DNA of 64,000 nucleotides. Source: Bifidobacterium anseris (GTDB lineage: Bacteria > Actinomycetota > Actinomycetes > Actinomycetales > Bifidobacteriaceae). Made by a program: the position numbers and the translations under genes. The notes under the pieces were generated by a model, which worked only from the letters and a program-made list of their open reading frames with translations, searched no databases and had not been told where the DNA came from. The DNA lies in contig NZ_NMYC01000005.1 in the NCBI RefSeq assembly GCF_002860345.1, positions 186,001 through 250,000 on the forward strand. Reading direction: 5' to 3'. This document shows positions 16,685 through 26,773 of the stretch, piece after piece (the first letter of the stretch is position 1; each line of letters opens with the position of its first letter).

Positions 16685-17749
16685 ATGACTATCGCAACTC
16701 CCGAACGTTACGCGCAGATGCTTGACGCCGCGCGGCAGGGTGGCTACGCGTACCCTGCGATCAATGTCACCAGCTCGCAGACGCTCAATGCGGCGCTGCA
16801 GGGGCTCGCCGAGGCGGAATCGGACGGCATCATCCAGGTGTCGGTGGGCGGCGCCGCCTACTTCTCCGGTCAGCGTGTGCTCGACCGCGTCACCGGTTCG
16901 CTCGCCTTCGCCGCCTTCGCGCACGAGGTCGCGAAGAAGTATCCGAACATCACCGTCGCTCTGCACACCGACCACTGCGCCAAGCAATATCTCGACGAAT
17001 GGGTGCGCCCGCTGCTCGACATCGAGATCGACGAGGTCGCGCACGGCCGCGAGCCGATATTCCAGTCGCACATGTGGGACGGCTCGACGGTGCCGCTCGC
17101 CGAGAACCTCGAGATCGCGCGCGAACTGCTCGACAAGTCGGTGCGCGCGCACACGGTGCTCGAGATCGAGATCGGCGCCGTCGGCGGCGAAGAGGACGGC
17201 CACAGCGCCGAAATCAACGAGAAGCTGTATTCGAGCGTCGAGGACGGCGTCGCCGTCGCGCGGGCGCTCGGGCTCGGTGAGCGCGGCCGCTACATGGCCG
17301 CCTTCACCTTCGGCAACGTGCACGGCGCGTACAAGCCGGGCATCGTCAAGCTGCGTCCGCAGCTGCTCGAGCAGATCCAGCACGGCGTGTGGGATCGTGC
17401 GAAGAGCGGTGAGCTCGACGTGACGCTCGACGCGAATATGCCCGAAGGCAAGCCCTTCGCGCTCGTGTTCCACGGCGGCTCCGGCTCGACGCCGCAGGAG
17501 ATCGCCGAAGCCGTCTCGTACGGCATCGTCAAGATGAACATCGACACCGATACGCAGTACGCGTTCACGCGCGCGGTCGCCGACCACATGTTCCGCCACT
17601 ACGACGAGGTGCTCAAAGTGGACGGCGAGGTCGGCAACAAGAAGATGTACGATCCGCGTTCGTGGGGCAAGGAAGCCGAGGATTCGATGGCTGTGCGCGT
17701 CGTCGAGGCGTGTCAGGAACTTGGCTCGGCCGGCCGCGCGCTCAAATAA
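16685..17749 (+). CDS. fba: Class II fructose-bisphosphate aldolase
   Basis: A 354-residue zinc-dependent aldolase that interconverts fructose 1,6-bisphosphate with dihydroxyacetone phosphate and glyceraldehyde 3-phosphate. Seen are YPAINVTSSQTLNAAL, the zinc-site ALHTDHC, EIGAVGGEEDGH, and the phosphate-binding HGGSGSTPQEI and VKMNIDTDTQYAFTR motifs. Length is normal for the actinobacterial form. AGGAGA lies just before the ATG. In bifidobacteria glycolysis is replaced by the fructose-6-phosphate phosphoketolase shunt, so the enzyme probably works in the gluconeogenic direction (inference). Confidence 0.95.
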   Translation: MTIATPERYAQMLDAARQGGYAYPAINVTSSQTLNAALQGLAEAESDGIIQVSVGGAAYFSGQRVLDRVTGSLAFAAFAHEVAKKYPNITVALHTDHCAKQYLDEWVRPLLDIEIDEVAHGREPIFQSHMWDGSTVPLAENLEIARELLDKSVRAHTVLEIEIGAVGGEEDGHSAEINEKLYSSVEDGVAVARALGLGERGRYMAAFTFGNVHGAYKPGIVKLRPQLLEQIQHGVWDRAKSGELDVTLDANMPEGKPFALVFHGGSGSTPQEIAEAVSYGIVKMNIDTDTQYAFTRAVADHMFRHYDEVLKVDGEVGNKKMYDPRSWGKEAEDSMAVRVVEACQELGSAGRALK

Positions 17750-17772
17750 CGCGCACAGGTGGCGCACCGTCT

Positions 17773-17820
17773 CCGTAGGCCCTCTACGCGAGCTGAAGGG
17801 CTCGCGTAGAGGGCCTACGG
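17773..17820. terminator. Perfect 21-bp inverted repeat between fba and purA
   Basis: Arms 17773-17793 and 17800-17820 are exact complements with a 6-nt loop. It is placed as the fba terminator, but no T tract follows on the plus strand, so it may work differently. Confidence 0.65.
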
Positions 17821-17863
17821 TAATCTGTCCTCGGCGGATCCGGAGAACCAGCGGAGGTGGAGC

Positions 17864-19150
17864 ATGCCAGGAATCGTCTTGATCGGCGCCCAGTGGGGCG
17901 ACGAAGGAAAAGGCAAGGCGACTGATCTGATCGGAACGAGGGTCGATTATGTCGCGCGTTTCAACGGCGGCAACAACGCGGGCCACACCGTCGTCGTCGG
18001 CGACGAATCGTACGCGCTGCACCTGCTGCCGTCCGGCATCATCAGCCCGACGGCCACGCCGGTCATCGGCAACGGCGTCGTCGTCGATCCGGAAGTGCTG
18101 CTCGAGGAGATTGACGGATTGGAAAGCCGCGGCATCGACTGCTCGCGGCTGCTCGTCAGCGAATCGGCGAACGTCATCGCCCCGTATCATCGCATGATCG
18201 ACAAGGTCACCGAACGCTTCGCCGGCAAGAAGAAGATTGGCACGACCGGCCGCGGCATCGGCCCGGCGTATGCGGACAAGATCAACCGCATCGGCATCCG
18301 CGTGGCCGATCTGTTCAACGAGGAGCATCTGCGCGACAAGGTCGAGAACGCGCTGCGTCAGAAGAACCAGATGCTTGTCAAACTGTACAACCGCCGTCCG
18401 GTGGACGTCGACGCGACCGTCGAGGAGTTGCTCAGGCTCGGCGAACGACTCAAGCCGTATGTGGCGAACACGTCGCTCGTACTCAACCAGGCGCTCGATG
18501 ACGGCAAGACCGTGCTGTTTGAGGGTGGTCAGGCGACGATGCTCGACATCGACCACGGCACCTACCCCTTCGTCACGTCGTCGAATCCGACGGCGGGCGG
18601 TGCGTGCACCGGCACCGGCGTCGGCCCGACGAAGATTGACCGCGTCATCGGCGTCTCGAAGGCGTATGTGACGCGCGTCGGTGAAGGTCCGTTCCCGACC
18701 GAGCTGTTCGACGAATGGGGCGATTGGCTGCGCGCGCAGGGCCACGAATACGGCGTGACAACCGGCCGTCCGCGCCGCTGCGGTTGGTTCGACGCCGTCG
18801 TCAACCGCTATGCGACGCAGGTGAACGGCCTGACCGACATCGTGCTGACGAAGCTCGACGTGCTCACCGGCCTTGAGGAGATCCCGATCTGTGTCGCCTA
18901 CGACGTGGACGGTGTGCGCTACGACGACATGCCGACCGATCAGGTCGCGTTCGCCGCCGCGAAGCCGATCTACGAGACGATGCCGGGCTGGACTGAGGAC
19001 ATCTCGCAGGTGCATCGCTTCGAGGATCTGCCGGCGAACTGCCAGGCCTATGTGAAGCGGCTCGAGGAACTGTCCAACTGCCGCATCTCGGTCATCGGCA
19101 CCGGTCCGCAGCGCGACCACATCATCCAGATCCATTCGCTCATCGACTGA
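17864..19150 (+). CDS. purA: Adenylosuccinate synthetase
   Basis: A 428-residue GTP-dependent enzyme joining IMP and aspartate to adenylosuccinate, the first committed AMP step. Family motifs are [14 protein letters not shown] (P-loop and catalytic Asp), NNAGHTVV (catalytic His), [11 protein letters not shown], and the C-terminal [20 protein letters not shown] precedes ATG 17864. A GC-rich hairpin (19175-19213) follows. Confidence 0.97.
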   Translation: MPGIVLIGAQWGDEGKGKATDLIGTRVDYVARFNGGNNAGHTVVVGDESYALHLLPSGIISPTATPVIGNGVVVDPEVLLEEIDGLESRGIDCSRLLVSESANVIAPYHRMIDKVTERFAGKKKIGTTGRGIGPAYADKINRIGIRVADLFNEEHLRDKVENALRQKNQMLVKLYNRRPVDVDATVEELLRLGERLKPYVANTSLVLNQALDDGKTVLFEGGQATMLDIDHGTYPFVTSSNPTAGGACTGTGVGPTKIDRVIGVSKAYVTRVGEGPFPTELFDEWGDWLRAQGHEYGVTTGRPRRCGWFDAVVNRYATQVNGLTDIVLTKLDVLTGLEEIPICVAYDVDGVRYDDMPTDQVAFAAAKPIYETMPGWTEDISQVHRFEDLPANCQAYVKRLEELSNCRISVIGTGPQRDHIIQIHSLID

Positions 19151-19174
19151 AGCGGCCGGTGACGCGGGGCCATC

Positions 19175-19213
19175 GGGCGCCGGGCCGTCCATAACGAGGA
19201 CCGCCCGGCGCCC
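19175..19213 (+). terminator. Terminator hairpin after purA
   Basis: GGGCGCCGGGC (19175-19185) pairs fully with GCCCGGCGCCC (19203-19213), then TTCC. The T tract is short. Confidence 0.6.
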
Positions 19214-19284
19214 TTCCATGTTCCACGGGTTATCATGTCAGCACACGCCGAAACCCAGAGCTGTATTGAGGCGGTGATTTTCAT

Positions 19285-20118
19285 ATGAACACGCAACAGA
19301 GCACGCGACACAACCAATACGACCAGAACCAATACAACCAGACAGGGCAGCAGCCAACACAGCAACCGGCGACGGAAACCGCCGGAACGGAGGCCGACGA
19401 CACCGGCGACCTTCGCAAGGAGCTCATGCAGCCCCATCCGACCGGAGCGGCCGCCGCGCGCAAGCCGCCGAGCGTCCCATTGGCGCCGATGAAACGCATG
19501 CAGGCGCGCTTCAATCCGCTTGCCGATGGCATGATCTATCTCGTCGTATTCCTCGGCGGCTGCGTCGGCACCGCGTTGCGGTACGGCCTGTGGCTCGTGC
19601 TGCCGTATCCGGGTTCCGATTCTCCGCTGTGGATGGCCTTCCATCCGGCCACCTTCATCGCGAACATGATCGCCTGCTTCGTCTTCGCGCTGCTCACCTC
19701 CTACATGTCGCAGGCGATCTGGATCCGCAAACGTGTGCGCCAGTTGGCGAGCCGCGGTATTGGCATGGGCATGTGCGGCGGTTTCTCGACGCTGTCCGCG
19801 ATGATGGTCGAGGACATCACGGCCTTGCACAACAGCGGCTATCTGAGCTTCATCGTCTACACGGTCATCACGTTCCTCGTCGGCATCGTCGTCGCCTGGT
19901 TCGGCTCGTGGCTCGGCCTCAAGCTCACGTCGGTGCGTGCGGCGAGTCTCGCCGTGGCCGACGCGCTGCGGCATCGCGAACAGCCGAAGCCGGCGATCGG
20001 CGTGCGTGTGCCGGTCGAGGACGCGCCGCTCGACGCGATGCCGGTCGGCGACCCCAATCCGAAGACCGACGAGATCCCGATCGTCCATGCCGATCCGCTG
20101 ACCGGGGAGGTGAAGTGA
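19285..20118 (+). CDS. crcB: CrcB/Fluc fluoride channel subunit with long N- and C-terminal tails
   Basis: A 277-residue protein, about twice the usual Fluc length. Residues 1-85 are an Asn/Gln/Thr-rich tail (HNQYDQNQYNQTGQQPTQQ), and residues 225-277 are another polar tail. The core has the four Fluc helices with GGCVGTALRYGLW and GMCGGFSTLSAMMVED. Fluc channels export fluoride as dual-topology dimers. Its stop overlaps the start of a second crcB gene by one base, the usual heterodimer arrangement. No fluoride riboswitch was recognised upstream. The ribosome site is weak. Confidence 0.85.
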   Translation: MNTQQSTRHNQYDQNQYNQTGQQPTQQPATETAGTEADDTGDLRKELMQPHPTGAAAARKPPSVPLAPMKRMQARFNPLADGMIYLVVFLGGCVGTALRYGLWLVLPYPGSDSPLWMAFHPATFIANMIACFVFALLTSYMSQAIWIRKRVRQLASRGIGMGMCGGFSTLSAMMVEDITALHNSGYLSFIVYTVITFLVGIVVAWFGSWLGLKLTSVRAASLAVADALRHREQPKPAIGVRVPVEDAPLDAMPVGDPNPKTDEIPIVHADPLTGEVK

Positions 20119-20492
20119 TGGGGGAGTTCCTGCTCGTGTGCATCTGCGGCGGCCTCGGTGCCGTCTCCCGCTTCGTTCTCAACACGTCGATCCAGCGTTG
20201 GTGGGACCGCGTCTTCCCGCTGTCCACCTTCGTCATCAACATCACGGCGGCCTTCTTCGCCGGCATCGCCGCGGCGGCCTACTACTACCAGACCGTCAAC
20301 TATTTCACTTATCTGCTGTTCGTCGCCGGCTTCCTCGGCGGATTCTCGACGTTCTCGACGGCGATCAACGAAATGGTCTCGCTTGCGAAAGGCAAGCGCA
20401 TCGGCATGGCGCTCGGCTACTTCGCCGTCACCGTCCTCATCCCGTTCCTGATGGTCGTCCTCGGCTGGTGGGTCGGCGCGATGGGACATTGA
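20118..20492 (+). CDS. crcB: CrcB/Fluc fluoride channel, second subunit
   Basis: A 124-residue protein with four membrane helices and Fluc motifs GGLGAVSRFVLN, FVINITAAFFAG and GFLGGFSTFSTAINE. It starts at the ATG sharing one base with the stop of the preceding crcB, so the two are translationally coupled and probably form an antiparallel heterodimer. Its stop codon lies inside the first unit of a 16-bp tandem repeat. Confidence 0.92.
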   Translation: MGEFLLVCICGGLGAVSRFVLNTSIQRWWDRVFPLSTFVINITAAFFAGIAAAAYYYQTVNYFTYLLFVAGFLGGFSTFSTAINEMVSLAKGKRIGMALGYFAVTVLIPFLMVVLGWWVGAMGH

Positions 20493-20541
20493 CGCGATGG
20501 GACATTGACGCGATGGGACACTGCCGCGATGAGACACTGCC
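20478..20541. repeat. Four tandem 16-bp repeats across the crcB stop codon
   Basis: Units GCGATGGGACATTGAC at 20478 and 20494, then GCGATGGGACACTGCC at 20510 and GCGATGAGACACTGCC at 20526. The first supplies the last codons and the stop of crcB. Confidence 0.85.
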
Positions 20542-20688
20542 GCGACGGCTCGCTGCATTGTTGTTGCATTGCATGCGCTGACACCAACGTTTGCATAGAC
20601 ACTCGCGTACGATTTGTACAGTCTTGACCCACGTATCGCGCGCCCGCGTCGCGCGCGTGATACCACGTTTTGTTTTCTTCATGTGAAT

Positions 20689-20784
20689 CACCCCCTCTCA
20701 TGGTTACCGCTGGGAAATACCTCGGTAATGTGCCTGCACCGGCTTCGGCGCTAAGTTCATGGGCATCACGAGAGAGAGGGGGTG
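20689..20784 (+). promoter_or_regulatory. Putative leader structure hiding the livH ribosome site
   Basis: CACCCCCTCTC (20689-20699) is the exact complement of GAGAGGGGGTG (20774-20784), which is the purine-rich ribosome site just before the livH start at 20788. Between them a TTACCG/CGGTAA stem (about 20702-20733) could form. The rest of the 20493-20787 gap shows no gene. Confidence 0.5.
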
Positions 20785-20787
20785 CTC

Positions 20788-22215
20788 ATGGCATCCACAT
20801 ATCGATCCGTTGCCCGATGCGGGCGTCGAGGGGCACGATGGCGGCATCTGCTGTGCGTCGTGGCGGTCATCGCTGCTGTCTTCCTGTGGTGCGGCCTGAA
20901 CGCGCCGCAGGCCGTGGCGGCCGAGGTCGAAGCGACCGACCGCTGCGTGCCGACCGCCGAATACGGCTGCGTCAACGGCATCCTGCAGGGCTCCGACCAG
21001 AAGCCGATCGCCGGCGTCACGGTGACGCTCGGCGGTGCCGCGACCGGCGAGACGACGACGGCGGACGACGGCACGTGGGCGTTCAAGGTCGCCGACGACG
21101 GCAAGTACACGGTCACGATTCCGCAGGACGTCGCCAAGCAGTATGGATTCGCGGCCGACAGCGCGACCGTCGAAATCGTCAAATCATCATTCTCGAAACA
21201 GCGTGGCGTCGTCCGCTTCGACAAGGCTGCGGCGGCGAAACAGCCGTCCAAGTCGAGCGGCGCGGCGGCGGACGCGAAACAGCCGACGACGCAGACGCAC
21301 GCCAAGACGGACGAATCCGCGGCGTCGTCGGTCACATGGGCGCGTTTCTGCCAGCAGTTGTACTCGGGCATCATCTTCGGCCTGCTGCTCGGCCTCATGG
21401 CCGTCGGCATGAACCTCGTCTACGGCACAACCGGCCTGAGCTCCTTCTCGCACGGCGAGCAGGTGACGCTCGGCGGATTGATGGCGTACGTCGGCACGCA
21501 GATGTTGCATATGCCGGTCGTGCTCTCCGCGATATTCGCCATCGTCATCGGCGGCCTCACCGGCCTGCTGCAGGACCAGTTCATCTGGGGGCCGCTGCGG
21601 CACAAGCGCGTCGGCACGATGCAGCAGATGATCGTCACGATCGGCCTGTCGATGGCGCTGCAGTACCTGTACCAGTTCTTCTTCGGCGGCGACATCAAGG
21701 GCATCGTCAAATCGGTGCCGGAAGGCATCCAGCTCGGTCCGATCACGACGAACGCGCCGGCGCTCATCTGCGCGGGCATCGCATTGGCGACGATCGTCGG
21801 CGTGACCGTCTTCCTCTACTGCACACGGCTCGGCCGCGCGACGCGCGCCGTCTCCGACAACGCGGCGCTCGCGGCCGCGTCCGGCATCAACGTCGACTCG
21901 GTCGTGCGCATCGTCTGGACGCTCTCCTGCGCGCTCGCTGCACTCTCCGGCGTGCTGCTCGGCATCTACCTCAACGGCATCGCGTGGAACACCGGCGTCA
22001 CGTTGCTGATGCTGATGTTCGCCGCGGTCACGCTTGGCGGTCTCGGCACGGCGAACGGCGCGCTCGTCGGCGCGCTCGTCATCGGCGTCGTCGCCGACCT
22101 GAGCACGCTCGTCATCCCGAGTGACATGCGCTACGCGAGCGCACTCGCGATCCTCATCCTCGTCCTGCTCGTGCGACCGCAGGGCATCTTCGGCAAGCGC
22201 AATAGGATTGGGTGA
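20788..22215 (+). CDS. livH: Branched-chain amino acid ABC permease LivH with extracellular regulatory-like domain
   Basis: A 475-residue protein, far longer than the roughly 290-residue LivH norm. After a signal-type helix (LLCVVAVIAAVFLWCGLNAPQAVAA) comes a domain like the carboxypeptidase-regulatory fold (VNGILQGSDQKPIAGVTVTLGGAATGETTTADDGTWAFKVADDGKYTVTIP) and an Ala/Lys/Thr linker. The LivH permease core (about residues 190-475) has GLMAVGMNLVYGTTGLSSFSHGEQ and GLGTANGALVGALVIGVV. First gene of the liv set. I start at the ATG 20788 preceded by GAGAGGGGG; a GTG two codons upstream is possible. Confidence 0.88.
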   Translation: MASTYRSVARCGRRGARWRHLLCVVAVIAAVFLWCGLNAPQAVAAEVEATDRCVPTAEYGCVNGILQGSDQKPIAGVTVTLGGAATGETTTADDGTWAFKVADDGKYTVTIPQDVAKQYGFAADSATVEIVKSSFSKQRGVVRFDKAAAAKQPSKSSGAAADAKQPTTQTHAKTDESAASSVTWARFCQQLYSGIIFGLLLGLMAVGMNLVYGTTGLSSFSHGEQVTLGGLMAYVGTQMLHMPVVLSAIFAIVIGGLTGLLQDQFIWGPLRHKRVGTMQQMIVTIGLSMALQYLYQFFFGGDIKGIVKSVPEGIQLGPITTNAPALICAGIALATIVGVTVFLYCTRLGRATRAVSDNAALAAASGINVDSVVRIVWTLSCALAALSGVLLGIYLNGIAWNTGVTLLMLMFAAVTLGGLGTANGALVGALVIGVVADLSTLVIPSDMRYASALAILILVLLVRPQGIFGKRNRIG

Positions 22216-22221
22216 TTATTC

Positions 22222-23205
22222 ATGGACACGATGACCATTATCGCGAACATCCTCGGTGAATTGTTCGCTCCCACGACGGCGGCCTATGCGCTTGCCGCGA
22301 TCGGCCTGAACATCCATTTCGGCATGACGGGCCTGATGAACATGGGCCAGGCGGGCTTCATGCTGCTCGGCGCCTACGGCTTCGCGATCACGCAGATGCA
22401 CGGCGCGAACCTGTTCACGTCGGTGCTGTTCGCGCTGCTGCTCGCGGCGATCTATGCGCTGCTGCTCGGCATCCCGACGCTCAAGCTCGGCCCTGATTAT
22501 CTGGCGATGGTCACGCTCGCGGCCGCCGAGATCGTGCGCATCGTCGGCAGGTCCACGTCGATGACGAACGTCACCGGCGGCTCCGCCGGCATCGCCCCGC
22601 AGGACTTCACGACGCAGTTCGAGGATCTCTCGCCACTGCCGGACGGCACGTCGACCTTCCTCATCTGGACGTACAACAACAACATCGCGAACTCGTGGTG
22701 GCTGCGCATCGTCGCCTGGGTGCTCGTCGCGCTGTGCGCGTTCCTGTGCTGGCGGTGGTTCCGCTCGCCGTGGGGACGTGTGCTCAAAGGCATCCGCGAG
22801 GATGAGAACGCGATCCGCTCGCTGGGCAAGTCGGTCACGAAGTACAAGATGCAGGCGCTCATCGTCGGTGGTTTCTTCGGCGCGCTCGCCGGCATCGTCT
22901 TCATCCTGCCGCGTTCGCTCAACCCCGATTCGCTGGGCCGTACCGTCACGTTCTATACATGGACGATCCTGCTGCTCGGCGGCGCCGCGACCGTCATGGG
23001 CCCGATTCTCGGCTCGTGCGTGCTGTGGGTGCTGCTGACGGCCGTCAAGGAGACGATGCGCGTGTCGATTCCGCCGACCGTCGTCTCGTCGAACCAGATC
23101 GAGGCGCTCGGCTGGGTCATCGTCGGCATCGCGCTCATGCTGCTCGTGATCTTCCGGCCGCAAGGCATCCTCGGCAACAAGAAGGAGTTGGCGTTCCATG
23201 GCTGA
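22222..23205 (+). CDS. livM: Branched-chain amino acid ABC permease LivM
   Basis: A 327-residue permease with about 9-10 membrane segments. Family features are AIGLNIHFGMTGLMNMGQAGFMLLGAYGFAI, the cytoplasmic coupling loop SPWGRVLKGIREDENAIRSLGKSVTKYKMQALIVGGFFGALAG, and a final FRPQGILGNKKEL. It pairs with LivH in the membrane. It starts 6 bp after livH and overlaps livG by 8 nt, so the genes are translationally linked. Confidence 0.93.
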   Translation: MDTMTIIANILGELFAPTTAAYALAAIGLNIHFGMTGLMNMGQAGFMLLGAYGFAITQMHGANLFTSVLFALLLAAIYALLLGIPTLKLGPDYLAMVTLAAAEIVRIVGRSTSMTNVTGGSAGIAPQDFTTQFEDLSPLPDGTSTFLIWTYNNNIANSWWLRIVAWVLVALCAFLCWRWFRSPWGRVLKGIREDENAIRSLGKSVTKYKMQALIVGGFFGALAGIVFILPRSLNPDSLGRTVTFYTWTILLLGGAATVMGPILGSCVLWVLLTAVKETMRVSIPPTVVSSNQIEALGWVIVGIALMLLVIFRPQGILGNKKELAFHG

Positions 23206-24213
23206 CAACAACAGGCCGCCGCTCGACGCGGTGCACAGGAAGGACGCGGACGCGACGTCGGCCGCGAGCGTCAAGGAACCGTTCTACGACATCGCCCGGT
23301 GGGGCACAAAGCCGCCCGAGGGCGAGGAGCTCATCTCAACCGCCTACGGCGACAAGGTCACGCGTGATCTGGCCTTCGTCGAGGCCAAGCCGGGCGTGCA
23401 CAAGCCCGATCCGATCCTCGTCGCCGATAACGTCGTGCGCCGCTTCGGCGGCATGACGGCGGTGGACGTCGACCATTTCGAGATCGAACGGCACGGCATC
23501 ACGGCGCTCATCGGCCCCAACGGCGCCGGCAAGACGACGTTCTTCAACCTGATGACCGGCTTCGATACGCCGAACACCGGCAGCTGGCGCTTCGACGGCC
23601 GGGACATGCAGCACGTCAATCCCGAGCAGGTGGCCCGCGGCGGCATGGTACGCACATTCCAGCTGACGAAGGTCATGAACCGTCTGTCGGTGCTCGACAA
23701 CATGCTGCTCGGTGCGCCCGACCAGCCGGGGGAGGGTATGCTGCGCTCGCTGTTCCCGGGCATGTGGCGACGCAAGGAGCGCGAGAACCGGCAGAAGGCC
23801 GAGGCGCTGCTCGAACGCTTCCTGCTCATCAAGAAGAAGGATGATTTCGCCGGCTCGCTTTCCGGAGGCCAGCGCAAGCTCCTCGAGATGGCGCGCGCGT
23901 TGATGTGCGACCCGAAGCTTGTCATGCTCGACGAGCCGATGGCCGGCGTCAACCCGGCGCTCAAGCAGTCGCTGCTCGACCACATCATCAGTCTGCGCGA
24001 GGACGGCACGACGGTGCTGTTCGTCGAGCACGACATCAACATGGTGCGCCACATCGCCGATTGGGTGACCGTCATGGCGGAGGGCAGGATCGTCGCCGAG
24101 GGGCCGCCGAAGACCGTCATGGACGATCCGGCGGTCGTCGACGCCTATCTCGGCGCGCACGCCGACGTCGATCTCGGCGACGACTCGGTGCTCGAAGGTC
24201 TGGAGGAACGCTC

Positions 24214-24217
<4 letters not shown>
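23198..24217 (+). CDS. livG: Branched-chain amino acid ABC ATPase LivG
   Basis: A 339-residue ATPase with an unusual N-terminal extension of about 70 residues. It has Walker A GPNGAGKTT, signature LSGGQRK, Walker B LVMLDEPMAGVNP and the H-loop FVEHDINMV. The long LivG-type insertion after the Q-loop is present. AAGGAG lies upstream within livM. Its last four bases overlap livF (ATGA). Confidence 0.94.
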
Positions 24218-25116
<899 letters not shown>

Positions 25117-25139
25117 CCGCCGTTCGACGTGACCGCCGA

Positions 25140-25172
25140 GAGAATAATACTTGACACTCTGTCAATCAATAT
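25140..25172 (+). promoter_or_regulatory. livJ promoter region with an inverted repeat over the -35 box
   Basis: The 25117-25374 gap is strikingly AT-rich. TTGACA-CTC-TGTCAA forms a perfect 6-bp inverted repeat that includes a consensus -35 box; TATATT/CATAGA sequences follow as -10 candidates. It would let the binding protein be transcribed on its own, with an operator at the -35. Confidence 0.5.
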
Positions 25173-25374
25173 ATTTCATAGATCACGAAATATGCAAGTA
25201 ACACAATCGTCAACGAATACTAATAATTTAAGATAATATAAGAGAAAAACAATTAAACACTGATGATAAGAACAATGATGAGACAAGCACAACAGTGATG
25301 ACGTCCGACGGCCTTGCTTAGGCGGCGGCCGTTCGTCCAATACGGTCGTTTGTCTGAGACAAGGAAGAGAAGTG

Positions 25375-26646
25375 ATGCATATGCGACTGCACAATATGCG
25401 AAAGCCTGCGATGGTGATGACGGCGTTCGTCGCGGCGGCGACGCTCGCGCTGAGCGGCTGCGGCGGCTCGTCGGGCGCGACCGACTCGAGCGCGGCGGCC
25501 GACGAGGACGGCATGGTCGTCGGCGCGCTGCTGCCGCTCACTGGCACGCTCGCCTATCTGGCGCCGCCGGAAGTCGCCGCAATCAAGCTCGCCGTGAGCG
25601 ACATCAACGCGGCCGGCGGCGTCCTCGGCAAGGACGTGACCGAAGTCGAGGCGGACACATCGGACGGCGAGCACGCCGACCAGAACACGTCGGCCGCGCA
25701 ATCGGTGCTCGCGAAGCATCCGTCGGTCGTCATCGGACCGGCCGCATCGGGCGTCGTCAAGAACGTCTACAAAAGCATCGTCGCCGAGAAGATCCCGGTC
25801 ATCTCGATGGCGTCCACGTCGATGACGCTCTCCGGCATGGACCCGTACTTCTTCCGCACCGTCGCGCCCGACGCGGTGCAGGGCGCCGTCATGGGCGACC
25901 TCATCGCCGGCGACGGCGTCAAGAAGCTCGCCATCGCATGCTTCAACGACGAATACGGCACCGGCATGCGCGACATCATCCTCGAGAAGCTCAAATCCGC
26001 CGGCGTCGACGTCGTCTACGGCGAAAAGGACGCGTTCGACCCCGCGGAGACGAACTACTCATCCATCGCATCGGCAATCAAGGACTCCGGCGCCGACGCG
26101 ACGCTCATCATCTCGTACGACCAGGCGACGCCGCTCATCAAATCGCTCGCCTCGGCCGGCGTGGACACCCACAAGCTCTATCTCGTGGACGGCAACACCG
26201 TCGACTACTCGAAGACCTACGACGCCGGGCTGCTCAAGGGGTCGAAGGGCACAATCCCCGGCGCCCACGTCGACGACGCGTTCCTCGCGGCGCTCAAGGG
26301 CGCCGGCACCGAGGTCTCCGACACGACGTACGCGGCGGAGACGTACGACGCGGTGATCCTCTCGGCGCTCGCCGCGGAACAGGGCGGCAGTACAAGCGGG
26401 GAGACGATCCAGAAGAACCTCGCCTCGGTCTCCGGCGCGGACGGCGGCGAGAAGTGCGACAGCTTCAAGGCCTGCAAGGCGCTCATCAAGGACAAGAAGA
26501 AGATCCAGTACTCGGGCAAGACCGGCATCGGCGCGTTCAACAAGAATAACGATCCGAGCTCCGCGAACATCGGCATCTACGAATATGACGACAAGAACGT
26601 CAACGTGTTCCAGGCGATGCAGAGCGGCGACGTCCCGAGCGAGTGA
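25375..26646 (+). CDS. livJ: Branched-chain amino acid ABC substrate-binding lipoprotein
   Basis: A type 1 periplasmic-binding-fold lipoprotein of 423 residues. A signal with lipobox LALSGCGG is followed by the amino-acid binding-protein pattern (VVGALLPLTGTLAYLAPPEVAAIKLAVSDINAAGG, VIGPAASGVVKNVY, DEYGTGMRDIILEKLKSAGVDV). It supplies ligand to LivHMGF. AAGGAAGAGA lies before ATG 25375; a GTG one codon earlier and an ATG at 25381 are alternatives. The gene follows livF after a 258-bp AT-rich promoter gap, so it may be made in excess of the membrane parts. Confidence 0.92.
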   Translation: MHMRLHNMRKPAMVMTAFVAAATLALSGCGGSSGATDSSAAADEDGMVVGALLPLTGTLAYLAPPEVAAIKLAVSDINAAGGVLGKDVTEVEADTSDGEHADQNTSAAQSVLAKHPSVVIGPAASGVVKNVYKSIVAEKIPVISMASTSMTLSGMDPYFFRTVAPDAVQGAVMGDLIAGDGVKKLAIACFNDEYGTGMRDIILEKLKSAGVDVVYGEKDAFDPAETNYSSIASAIKDSGADATLIISYDQATPLIKSLASAGVDTHKLYLVDGNTVDYSKTYDAGLLKGSKGTIPGAHVDDAFLAALKGAGTEVSDTTYAAETYDAVILSALAAEQGGSTSGETIQKNLASVSGADGGEKCDSFKACKALIKDKKKIQYSGKTGIGAFNKNNDPSSANIGIYEYDDKNVNVFQAMQSGDVPSE

Positions 26647-26695
26647 CGCGATCTGCGAATCCGGCTGATTGGCTGATCGGCCGGGCGACTCTCGG

Positions 26696-26733
26696 CAGTG
26701 GGCCATCCTCCATGGGTGGCCCACTGTTTGTTT
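26696..26733 (+). terminator. Rho-independent terminator of the liv genes
   Basis: CAGTGGGCCA (26696-26705) pairs with TGGCCCACTG (26717-26726) and is followed by TTTGTTT. Confidence 0.85.
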
Positions 26734-26773
26734 GGTGCGTATTGCGTTGCGCGGCTGCTGCATGACGCGCGCG

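Noticed and set aside
16613-19219. An 868-codon minus-strand frame across fba and purA
   Set aside because: Antisense of two clear housekeeping genes; composition is repetitive Arg/Asp/Val/Leu and no motif is seen.
19219-19284. Fluoride riboswitch before crcB
   Set aside because: The conserved GGCGATGG...GCC-type core and pseudoknot bases were not found.
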